DNA from: Syntrophorhabdaceae bacterium
GTDB lineage: Bacteria; Desulfobacterota; Syntrophorhabdia; Syntrophorhabdales; Syntrophorhabdaceae
Reading direction: 5' to 3'
DNA length: 38,037 bases
NCBI GenBank assembly: GCA_036504895.1
Contig: DASXUJ010000107.1
Location: 1 to 38,037, forward strand
Part shown: positions 16,051-23,143 of the stretch, piece after piece
Layout of the letters: each line of letters begins with the position of its first letter
Numbering within the stretch: the first letter of the stretch is position 1
Program-made: the position numbers and the translations under genes
The notes under the pieces: generated by a model
Told to the model about the DNA's origin: nothing
Seen by the model: only the letters and a program-made list of their open reading frames with translations
The model's database searches: none

Positions 16051-16925
16051 GCGCGAACGTCCGACGTAGGACATGATGGACCCTGAAGGTATTCATTGCA
16101 GCCGGTAAAGCGGAGACCTTGAAAACTGGACAAAAATAGATTCATTCGATGGAACGTGAGCTCAAGGTTACGGTAATGACGGAACCGGCTCAGAGGACTG
16201 ATCTGCCTCACGTGCGGTTGTACGGAGTCGAGCTCCCATGGATGAAAATAGAAGAGATAGAAACCGTGGTTCTTGATAATCCGGTTCACGCCCCACATAA
16301 AAAGGGACGAGGGCCAAAACCTGAAATACCCACCGCCTCCCCACGGAATTGTGAGACTCTTGAATTGGAGATTACTGATGGGAAGCTCCATCAATCCACT
16401 ATTCGAGACATAATGGCCGTTATCGGGGTCCTTGTGTATCAACTGCAATTGACCATACCGACTACTGACGGCCGCACGGTTCCAGCTTGAGTCATATCGA
16501 TACCCTTCCTCCTGCAAAAGGTCCATGACGCGATCGCTAATCGAGAAAGCGGGCGCCCTGTAGCCCTTGACCGGGGCGCCGGTAATGTCTTCGAGAAGCG
16601 CCTTGCTTCGGTGAAAATCCTCTTTAAGCTCTGTCTCCGAAAGGAATGGGCAAAGGCTGTGGGCATAGCCATGGGAAGCAATCTCATGGCCCCGGGAGTG
16701 AATCTCCCTCACCAGGTCAGGATGTCGCTCTCCAGTCCAGCCAAGGACGAAAAAGGTAGCCTGCACATCGTAATGATCAAAGAGCTCGAGAAGAATTCTC
16801 GTATTCATTTGAACTTTTTGGGCGCAGGAGTCCCATCTCTTCAGAGGGTACGCCTGCCGCAGGTTTTCCACCTGAAACCAATCTTCCACGTCGACGGTGA
16901 GGATGATGGTATTGGCCATATTCAT
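16047..16925 (-). CDS. polysaccharide deacetylase, XrtA/PEP-CTERM-associated type
   Basis: The ~292-residue protein is a NodB-fold deacetylase. Motif 1 is TVDVEDWFQ (about 10-18) with catalytic/metal Asp residues; the metal His pair is in HEIASHGYAH; RAPAFS is motif 3; and FYFHPWE is close to the C-terminus. The DVEDWF variant and C-terminal tail match the family found in XrtA EPS loci. It would remove N-acetyl groups from the glycan. The start is uncertain: ATG at 16925 or 16919, or a TTG at 17000 that would overlap the preceding gene. No strong ribosome site is visible. It follows the sugar transferase gene by about 40 bases. Confidence 0.9.
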   Translation of the reverse strand: MNMANTIILTVDVEDWFQVENLRQAYPLKRWDSCAQKVQMNTRILLELFDHYDVQATFFVLGWTGERHPDLVREIHSRGHEIASHGYAHSLCPFLSETELKEDFHRSKALLEDITGAPVKGYRAPAFSISDRVMDLLQEEGYRYDSSWNRAAVSSRYGQLQLIHKDPDNGHYVSNSGLMELPISNLQFKSLTIPWGGGGYFRFWPSSLFMWGVNRIIKNHGFYLFYFHPWELDSVQPHVRQISPLSRFRHYRNLELTFHRMNLFLSSFQGLRFTGCNEYLQGPSCPTSDVRA

Positions 16926-16965
16926 GGGATCAACGGTTGTTCCCGTTTCTCCTGCGGTTCCATGT

Positions 16966-18486
16966 CTATCTCGATCCTTGAGAAAGTATGACCACTCCAA
17001 CCGTTCTCAGCAGAATCTTCAGGTCGAGAAGGGGCGACATGTTCTTGATGTAGTAAAGATCTGCTTCCAGCTTATCCAGGGCATCATCCACCGATGCGCC
17101 GTACCTGAGGATAACCTGGGCCCAGCCCGTGACGCCGGGTTTGACCGTATGCCGCACCGAGTAATGGGGCACTTCTTTCTCGAGCACATTTACAAATTCA
17201 GGACGTTCAGGGCGAGGGCCTATGAAGCTCATTTCCCCTTTAAGGATGTTCCAGAGTTGAGGGAGCTCATCTATACGGAACTTTCTCAGGTAGTGACCTA
17301 TCCTGGTCACTCTGGGGTCGCCCTCTTCGGCCCAACGGGCGCCGTTTGCCTCGGCATCCTGCCGCATGGAGCGGAATTTTATGATAGTGAATACCTTGCC
17401 GTCCTTCCCCACCCTTGCTTGCCGGTAAAACACGGGACCTTGTGAATCACATTTTATGAAGGCGGCAATAAAGAAGAGTACCGGCAGGAGACAAAGGCCC
17501 AGAAGAGCAGAAAAAACGGTGTCGATAAGCCTTTTCATCCCCAGAAGGACATGATTATAAAGAAGAGAAAAACCGCGGGCGGATATAAACCAGGTGTCGT
17601 CTATGAATTTGACCGGGATGCGGCCTGTGATCTCTTCATATATCTCCGCGGCTTCCTTCACGATAAGACCGTTGAAGCGGGCATTCTTGAAAGTCCGGAG
17701 AGATTCCGGACTGCGATCATGGGACATGGCGACGATCACCTGCTTCGCCCCTGTTGAAGCTGCGACCCGGGCAACATCAAGACATGTTCCCATGACTGCC
17801 GGTGATCCACTACGGGAGGCAGCCTGAAGGTTATCATCAAGGAATCCCTCGACCCTAAGGGGGGAGTGGGGCGACTTGAGCATATGGTAGATGACCATAC
17901 CCCTTCTTCCCGCTCCCGCAATCAGAACTGATGATTTAGCTGCTTCGGAACGGGTGTACCTGTCATAGATGAATCTCCAGCACGAAATCGCAAAGCAGAT
18001 TATCAGGGATTGGGTGCCGAGAATCGACACAGGAAGGTAAAAGCCTGAATAATAGACTATAAGACATGAGGAAGCCATACCCAGGAGGGCGGCCAGGGCA
18101 ACCCTTCGGATGCTGTCGGCGATTTTTTCGTCGGGCCTCTGGTCATAGAGGCGAAGCACAAACATCCAGGGAGAATAGGTGCAGAGCGTTGAGACGAGGA
18201 AGACCCACAAGGGAAAGGGTGATTCGTTCCATGCGATAATTGCGCTTAGAGTCAGAAGGAAGAGATCGCCGGCGGCAAGCAGCTCACCGGGACGCCGGAA
18301 GCGCAAAACCGGAGGTATTCCTGAATGCACCGTTGCCTGTTCTGCCTCGGGCCACACCGCCTCATAAACCGGATGGCCATAGGTCTCCATACCCAAGCCT
18401 CCCGTGATGGCCGTCAATTTCCTCTTGTGCAATCTTCGTGTCGGAACTGCCTCAACACCTTTCATCACTTCACCGCCATTCATCAT
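16966..18486 (-). CDS. polyprenyl-phosphate sugar-1-phosphate transferase (WcaJ/EpsB type)
   Basis: The ~506-residue protein has four N-terminal membrane segments (from about residue 65 to 170). A CoA-binding-like Rossmann region follows (SSVLIAGAGRRGMVIYHML), then a fifth membrane segment and the catalytic Bac_transf domain. The hallmark motifs are FYRQARVGKDGKVFTIIKFR, KFRIDELPQLWNIL and SFIGPRPERPEF. It transfers a hexose-1-phosphate from a nucleotide-sugar to undecaprenyl phosphate, starting the exopolysaccharide repeat unit. It is full length for the family. ATG at 18486 is preceded by AAGGGGGTGG; ATGs at 18519 and 18510 are alternatives. It leads a minus-strand unit with the deacetylase and response regulator. 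Confidence 0.93.
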   Translation of the reverse strand: MMNGGEVMKGVEAVPTRRLHKRKLTAITGGLGMETYGHPVYEAVWPEAEQATVHSGIPPVLRFRRPGELLAAGDLFLLTLSAIIAWNESPFPLWVFLVSTLCTYSPWMFVLRLYDQRPDEKIADSIRRVALAALLGMASSCLIVYYSGFYLPVSILGTQSLIICFAISCWRFIYDRYTRSEAAKSSVLIAGAGRRGMVIYHMLKSPHSPLRVEGFLDDNLQAASRSGSPAVMGTCLDVARVAASTGAKQVIVAMSHDRSPESLRTFKNARFNGLIVKEAAEIYEEITGRIPVKFIDDTWFISARGFSLLYNHVLLGMKRLIDTVFSALLGLCLLPVLFFIAAFIKCDSQGPVFYRQARVGKDGKVFTIIKFRSMRQDAEANGARWAEEGDPRVTRIGHYLRKFRIDELPQLWNILKGEMSFIGPRPERPEFVNVLEKEVPHYSVRHTVKPGVTGWAQVILRYGASVDDALDKLEADLYYIKNMSPLLDLKILLRTVGVVILSQGSR

Positions 18487-18550
18487 GCCACCCCCTTCTA
18501 TTTTGTTCATTACCGTCAAAGGTCAGGAATAATGTTCCATTTATGTCCTT

Positions 18551-18627
18551 GGGCCGGACAGGCTACCGCCCCTGCACCGTCTGTTCATTCCTTGGTGCGC
18601 GAGGCCTTCACCCGGCCCGAGGCTTTG
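18551..18627 (-). promoter_or_regulatory. candidate structured mRNA leader before the sugar transferase
   Basis: On the minus strand CAAAGCC (18627-18621) is followed by GGGCCGG (18618-18612), a GCACC/GGTGC hairpin (18598-18594 with 18578-18574), GGCGGTAGCCT (18570-18560) and CCGGCCC (18557-18551). The outer 7-bp arms are exact complements. CAAAGCC and GGTAGCC resemble two conserved blocks of c-di-GMP class I riboswitches, but the rest of that consensus is missing. It lies about 65-140 bases before the start codon. Confidence 0.3.
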
Positions 18628-18930
18628 TAATCTAAGGTGCTGCTGCCCATAATCCTGACAAGGGATCCACGGCCAAAGAACTGTTTGCATAAACGTAAGC
18701 AAGGCAGGCAGGGACGTCTGTCCCGGAAGGCAGGATAGTTTTGTAGAATCTTCAAATCCACGGAAGTGACCATTTACATGACACGCACTATTCACCGAGA
18801 TTGGAGTTGCTATTCGGGCGAAATAAAGGACCTACCGTCTGACCGCGACAGTGTGTACGCGATTCTGCGACGCCCAATAGCCCAAGACGGTGACAGAGAA
18901 TTCGGATGACGGTAATTAGATTGGTATGAG

Positions 18931-19010
18931 GGGAGTGACGGGTTACCCGCTCCCGACCGGCTGACGGGTCGCTGAAGAACGAAACTTCGCAGGCCGGGTT
19001 TGATCACCGG
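18931..19010 (+). promoter_or_regulatory. candidate multi-hairpin leader before the response regulator
   Basis: Four short inverted repeats follow one another: GGGAGTG/CGCTCCC (18931-18937 with 18948-18954, one G-U pair), GACC/GGTC (18955-18958 with 18967-18970), CTGAAG/CTTCGCAG (18972-18977 with 18985-18992, one bulge) and CCGG/CCGG (18994-18997 with 19007-19010). No T-run follows. This could be a structured 5' leader; the individual stems are short. Confidence 0.3.
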
Positions 19011-19083
19011 GAAGAAGTGTGACCGGAATGGATTGGCCTATGGAAGAGAGGCAATATGACTAATGTGTGCCGGAGAGGTAATA

Positions 19084-19521
19084 ATGATCGATAATCGTGA
19101 GTTTATCTGCGAACAACAAGAGACGCTGTCGGGGGGACAATTGGTAGATTGCCTGAATGTTCTACTGGTGGACGACAGCGAGCCGATCTTAGCGGTTCTG
19201 AAGGAATTCCTCGATTTCAGCGGCTACCATGTAATTACGGTGGATAGCGGCTCCAAGGCGCTGGAAACAGTCTCCCGTGGAGGAATAGATTGCGTGATAT
19301 CAGATTACCACATGCCTGACATGGACGGCCTGGAGCTTCTGAAGATAATGAGGGCGCTGGGGTGTTCGGTTCCTTTTTTTCTTATGACCGGGTCTGCCCC
19401 TGAAGAGTTGGAAGACAAATTAGATGGTATAGGCATCGACGGTTTTATACCAAAGCCTGTTGATTTTTCGGAGATGTTGGGGTGCATCTCGCGGGTAACG
19501 GGGGCCAGGCAGACCGCGTGA
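19084..19521 (+). CDS. stand-alone response regulator receiver protein (CheY-like)
   Basis: The 145-residue protein is a single receiver domain. The acidic pocket is D30/D31 (LLVDDSEP), the phospho-acceptor Asp74 (VISDYHMPDMDG), then Thr102 and Lys124 (FIPKPVDF). All key residues are present, so it should accept phosphate. It has no output domain and would signal through protein contact, as CheY or Spo0F do. The ATG at 19084 has GGAGAGG five bases upstream; an ATG at 19063 is in frame but has no ribosome site. It diverges from the sugar transferase gene and may belong to the same phosphorelay as the LuxR-type regulator. Confidence 0.92.
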   Translation: MIDNREFICEQQETLSGGQLVDCLNVLLVDDSEPILAVLKEFLDFSGYHVITVDSGSKALETVSRGGIDCVISDYHMPDMDGLELLKIMRALGCSVPFFLMTGSAPEELEDKLDGIGIDGFIPKPVDFSEMLGCISRVTGARQTA

Positions 19522-19683
19522 CAAAAAAGCAGTGTGGGGCCGGAAATGCGATCTCATGCCCGCGGGTATTATAAGAAAGCGGCGACGAATAATGGGACCG
19601 CCAGGAGATATCGAGGATTTTCTACCATTTCTCGGATGGACCCCGCCAAAATAAAGGGGCATTCCAATATTCGACACTCTTTG

Positions 19684-19711
19684 TTGAAAATCGGTCACAC
19701 AAGAATAATAT
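19684..19711 (+). promoter_or_regulatory. candidate sigma-70-type promoter for the SYLF gene
   Basis: TTGAAA (19684-19689) and TAATAT (19706-19711) are separated by 16 bases, about 100 bases before the SYLF start codon. A perfect TATAAT also occurs at 19750-19755 but has no good -35 box at the usual distance. Confidence 0.4.
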
Positions 19712-19809
19712 TCAGATAGGGCTCCGGCTTCTGTAGGTCGGGTCTCGGGTATAATCCGGACCGGAATCGAACTAGGCATCATGAAAATCGCATAGGGAGG
19801 AGTTGAAGA

Positions 19810-20526
19810 ATGAACAGAACACGCCGTCACTCGCCGAACAGTACTATTTTATGTATGGTTATATGCCTTATTGCCGGCATCATGACCCTTCCCGCACTCG
19901 CGGATGACGCCGCTGAAAGCAGGCAGATAGTAGAGAAGGCGGTGATGACCTTCGATAATTTTTCGAAGGCACCGGAGATGGAGGGCTTTCGGCGCCTCAT
20001 GAAAGATGCGAGAGGCATCTTCATAGCGCCCCAGGTCCTCAAGGGCGCCTTTATTGTCGGAGCCGCCGGAGGCAGCGGTCTTTTTGTGGCAAGGGACGGC
20101 GGGGCAGGAAAATGGGCCGGCCCCGCGTTTTATACCATAGGCGAAGTAAGTTTTGGCCTTCAGGCGGGAGGCCAATCATCGGAAGTGATTTTTCTTGCCA
20201 TGTCCGAAAGGGGAGTTACTGCCCTTTTGAACAATTCGGTAAAACTCGGGGGCGACGTAGGCGTAGCTGCCGGACCGGTCGGAATCGGTGCAGCGGCTTC
20301 AACTGCTAATCTCAGCGCCGATATAATCAGTTTTTCCCGCTCAAAGGGACTTTTCGGAGGGATTTCTCTTGATGGGGCGGTGGTTGCAGTACGTGCCGGA
20401 TTGAATGAAGCTTACTACGGGGGAAAAAAATTAGGTCCCGTGGATATATTGATCCGGGGGACAGCATCGCCGACTCCCGGCGCCCGGATTCTTCTTGACG
20501 GAATCACGGAGGCCGCAAAGAAATAA
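19810..20526 (+). CDS. SYLF-domain (Ysc84-like) secreted lipid-binding protein
   Basis: The 238-residue protein has a signal peptide (hydrophobic core about 13-27, cleavage near PALA-DD). A SYLF domain follows, with the family features KDARGIFIAP and SGLFVARDG, the Gly-rich core, SRSKGLFGGISLDGAVV and NEAYYG. SYLF/Ysc84 domains bind phosphoinositides in eukaryotes; in bacteria they are periplasmic or outer-membrane proteins of unclear role. GGGAGGAG precedes the ATG. It is followed by the HpnL-like gene after about 160 bases on the same strand, so a lipid-related role next to hopanoid transport genes is plausible but unproven. Confidence 0.92.
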   Translation: MNRTRRHSPNSTILCMVICLIAGIMTLPALADDAAESRQIVEKAVMTFDNFSKAPEMEGFRRLMKDARGIFIAPQVLKGAFIVGAAGGSGLFVARDGGAGKWAGPAFYTIGEVSFGLQAGGQSSEVIFLAMSERGVTALLNNSVKLGGDVGVAAGPVGIGAAASTANLSADIISFSRSKGLFGGISLDGAVVAVRAGLNEAYYGGKKLGPVDILIRGTASPTPGARILLDGITEAAKK

Positions 20527-20688
20527 GGACGGAATCTTCATTTACAGGTAATTTCATATTTTTGAAAATGGTCTCACGGACCGGCCTGTAATCGCTACCC
20601 TACGGTGAGAACAGGTCACGGGAAGGTGCCCTCGCTCACAGAGCCGGGGTATTCGGGCAGAAGGGGCGGTCCCGGAGGTACGCGCGAC

Positions 20689-21702
20689 GTGAAGGTTTTT
20701 AATCTGATCATTCTGGCGGCAGGAGTACCCCTTCTGGCGCTCCTCGTGTACAGTGTGGGACCTCAGGCCCTCTGGCACGAATTCACTCTCCTGGGCTGGA
20801 AATTGGTGCCCCTCGTCCTTCTTGAGGGCGCCTCCAATCTTTTCAATACCCAGGGCTGGAGACATTGCCTTTCCGATTCTCATAAGCTGATCCCCTTCGG
20901 CAGAGTCCTTTGCCTCATGATGGCAGGCTCTTCCATTAATTACCTCACACCCACGGCAGGACTCGGAGGAGAGGTGGCCAAGGGACTCCTCCTTGCTGCC
21001 GGACGCGAAGGTCCATTAGCAGCTTCTGCCGTACTCCTCGACAAGCTTACATCGGCACTGGCGCAACTGATTTTTATTAATTGCGGTTACATAATCTTTT
21101 TAAACCAGGTTGAGATGCCGGCGGCCCTCCACTACTCCCTTATCTCGGCTACGGGTGTTTTGGGCGCAGGGATCGTGGGATTTCTGGTAGTACAGCGATA
21201 TGGGAAACTCGGCGCGCTGGTAAGGTGGGCCGTGCATCACCGTCTGGGCGGAGCGGCCCTTCGAAGAGTATCCGATTCGATGACAGAGGTGGATTACGAG
21301 CTTCGCCGGTTTCATCGCACCCGTTCAAGAGACCTTGCGCTTTCCGTCTTCTGGCACCTTATGGGAGTAACCTGGGGAATAATACCCCTCTTCTATTTTC
21401 TTATATTAACCCGGGACCTCGCTTCCTTACAGATATCCGGCGCCCTCGCCGTGCTCGGTAAGTGGTTTGATCTCGTATCCTTTGCCATTCCGACCGACAT
21501 AGGCATCCAGGAGGCAACAAGGGTACTGGCTTTTAAGATTATTGGTTTTCCCTCGGCCGTAGGACTGACTTATGCACTTACTCGCCGCCTCCAACAGGTT
21601 TTTTGGGCGGGAATAGGTCTCGCACTGTACGGCCTGGTCGTATCCACGCCCCATTTCCCTGTTCCCAGACCTGATGCTGAGGGTAAGGAGAGAATCCGAT
21701 GA
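20689..21702 (+). CDS. hpnL: HpnL-like integral membrane protein (UPF0104 / LPG synthase TM family)
   Basis: The 337-residue protein has about seven to eight hydrophobic segments and the family signatures YLTPTAGLGGEVAKG and KWFDLVSFAIPTDIGIQEA. It belongs to the flippase-like domain family shared with the membrane part of MprF; HpnL is the member found in hopanoid clusters, with an unproven lipid-flipping role. The GTG start at 20689 is preceded by GGAGG ten bases upstream; a GTG at 20605 is also in frame. It is the first of five closely spaced plus-strand genes leading to HpnN and HpnM. Confidence 0.85.
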   Translation: MKVFNLIILAAGVPLLALLVYSVGPQALWHEFTLLGWKLVPLVLLEGASNLFNTQGWRHCLSDSHKLIPFGRVLCLMMAGSSINYLTPTAGLGGEVAKGLLLAAGREGPLAASAVLLDKLTSALAQLIFINCGYIIFLNQVEMPAALHYSLISATGVLGAGIVGFLVVQRYGKLGALVRWAVHHRLGGAALRRVSDSMTEVDYELRRFHRTRSRDLALSVFWHLMGVTWGIIPLFYFLILTRDLASLQISGALAVLGKWFDLVSFAIPTDIGIQEATRVLAFKIIGFPSAVGLTYALTRRLQQVFWAGIGLALYGLVVSTPHFPVPRPDAEGKERIR

Positions 21703-21772
21703 GTTTTTGCTCCACCCACTCTGCCTGGAAGGTTTACAAAGGGAAGGCCGCACACAATTCCGGGAGGCATAT

Positions 21773-23143
21773 ATGAAGACTTCTTTCCGAGGTCTGAGAT
21801 ATGTTTCATTCGCCCTCATTGCGGTTTTGACCCTTGCCTGTGCAGATAGCGCGCAGGGAGGAGAAAAACGGGTTCTCAATCTGTCGCAGCTCATCGAGCT
21901 TGCAATTCGGTATAGTCCCGAGGTTAAGGAAACGTTGAGTGAGATTGAAGGTGCGAAGAGCGACCTCGCCCAGGCGGACGCCGCCTATTATCCACAGTTT
22001 GATACCCTCGCCCTCGCGGGTCCGATCAACAACACCAGGCGGCCTATGGTGGCAGGCACGCGTATTGTCGACCCTTCGCCAGACCTGAGCGTTGGAGTCT
22101 TCGGACGCATGGAGATGACCCTGACGCAACCGCTTTACACCTTCGGTAAAATCTCTAACCGGCGCGAAGCTGCCGCCCGAGGTGTGGCCGCAAGAGAGTC
22201 GAAGCTGCCCCATCGGAAGAATGAAATTGCCTTACGAATCAAACAGCTCTACTATGGCCTGGTTCTGGCAAAGGCGGGGACCGCTGCCGCGCGGGATGGT
22301 CTACAATATTTTGAGGAGGCCCGACGCCGCATGGATCGTCTGTTCAAATCAGGATCCGAAAACGTGACGGAGAGCGACCTGTACAGGATCGACGCCTATA
22401 GTGCCGACACTGTGCGCTCTCTTGCTGCGGCGGAAGAGGGAATGAAAACTGCCTATTTTGCGCTTAAATCAATGATCGGCTTTAGAGCTGAAGACGATTT
22501 TGACCCTGCAGATGAAATGCTGACCGTACGCAGTCAAGAGCTTCGGGGACTCGAAGATTACATCGGGAAGGCCCTTTCGGAGCGTCCTGAATTCAAGCAA
22601 TTGGAACACGCCATCGAGGCACAGAAATTCAGCGTCGAAGGCGCTATAAGCGATAGGTATCCTTCATTTTTCGCTGCCCTCGCGGGTTCGCTCGCGGGCG
22701 CGCCCGGTCGCGAGACATTTCACAATCCCTATATACCCGATCAGTTCAATCATGCGGTCGGGGGGATCGTGGGCGGCATGAAATGGCATTTCGATTTCGG
22801 AATATTAAAGGCCCGGGTAGAAAAGGAGAAAGCGGGTTACGAGAAGTTGCTGCACACCAAGGCTACCGCTAAAATGGGAATCCCCATCGAAGTGGCTCAA
22901 AGGTACCATGAGGTGAAGGAGTGGCGGGTGGCCCTCGATGCCTATGGCCGGGGCGTATCGTCTTCACGTAAATGGGTGATCGCAGCCCTTAGCGGTTTCG
23001 ATATGGGAGTGGGTGCTGCGGACGACCTGTTGAGGAGCATCGAGCGGTATGGTCAGAACCGGGGCAAATACCTCGAAGCTTTGTTTAATTACAACATATC
23101 CCTCGCCAGGCTCGAGTATGCGATGGGGGAACAAAGTTGGTGA
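21773..23143 (+). CDS. TolC-family outer-membrane efflux protein
   Basis: The 456-residue protein has an N-terminal signal (hydrophobic run to about residue 24; a Cys in LTLAC could be a weak lipobox). It then has the duplicated long-helix architecture of outer-membrane factors: LSQLIELAIRYSPEVKE, TLTQPLYTFGK, and LYYGLVLAKAGTAAARDG. TolC proteins form the outer-membrane and periplasmic duct of tripartite exporters. The start at 21773 has GGGAGG upstream, 70 bases after the HpnL gene. Its stop overlaps the start of hpnN, so the two are co-translated. No membrane-fusion protein gene is nearby. TolC genes are not standard members of hopanoid loci. Confidence 0.88.
   Translation: MKTSFRGLRYVSFALIAVLTLACADSAQGGEKRVLNLSQLIELAIRYSPEVKETLSEIEGAKSDLAQADAAYYPQFDTLALAGPINNTRRPMVAGTRIVDPSPDLSVGVFGRMEMTLTQPLYTFGKISNRREAAARGVAARESKLPHRKNEIALRIKQLYYGLVLAKAGTAAARDGLQYFEEARRRMDRLFKSGSENVTESDLYRIDAYSADTVRSLAAAEEGMKTAYFALKSMIGFRAEDDFDPADEMLTVRSQELRGLEDYIGKALSERPEFKQLEHAIEAQKFSVEGAISDRYPSFFAALAGSLAGAPGRETFHNPYIPDQFNHAVGGIVGGMKWHFDFGILKARVEKEKAGYEKLLHTKATAKMGIPIEVAQRYHEVKEWRVALDAYGRGVSSSRKWVIAALSGFDMGVGAADDLLRSIERYGQNRGKYLEALFNYNISLARLEYAMGEQSW

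Larger units (their letters stand above)
18487..19083. other. divergent intergenic region with possible structured leaders
   Basis: This 597-base region separates the minus-strand sugar transferase from the plus-strand response regulator. Near the sugar transferase it holds nested inverted repeats (outer 18551-18557 / 18612-18618, inner 18574-18578 / 18594-18598) around the motif AGGCTACCGCC. Near the response regulator it has a run of four short hairpins (18931-19010). A 62-residue minus-strand frame at 18585-18773 lacks a ribosome site and is not called. Confidence 0.5.

Noticed and set aside
2119-18486. PEP-CTERM target protein or exosortase
   Set aside because: Several genes are of XrtA-associated type, but no protein has a PEP plus membrane helix plus basic tail at its C-terminus, and no exosortase-like membrane protein is encoded.
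18585-18773. 62-codon minus-strand frame before the sugar transferase
   Set aside because: It has a Cys- and Arg-rich composition, no ribosome site, and overlaps the structured-leader candidate. Not enough to call a gene.
19750-19755. Perfect TATAAT as the SYLF gene promoter
   Set aside because: No acceptable -35 hexamer lies 16-18 bases upstream. The TTGAAA/TAATAT pair just before it is a better candidate.
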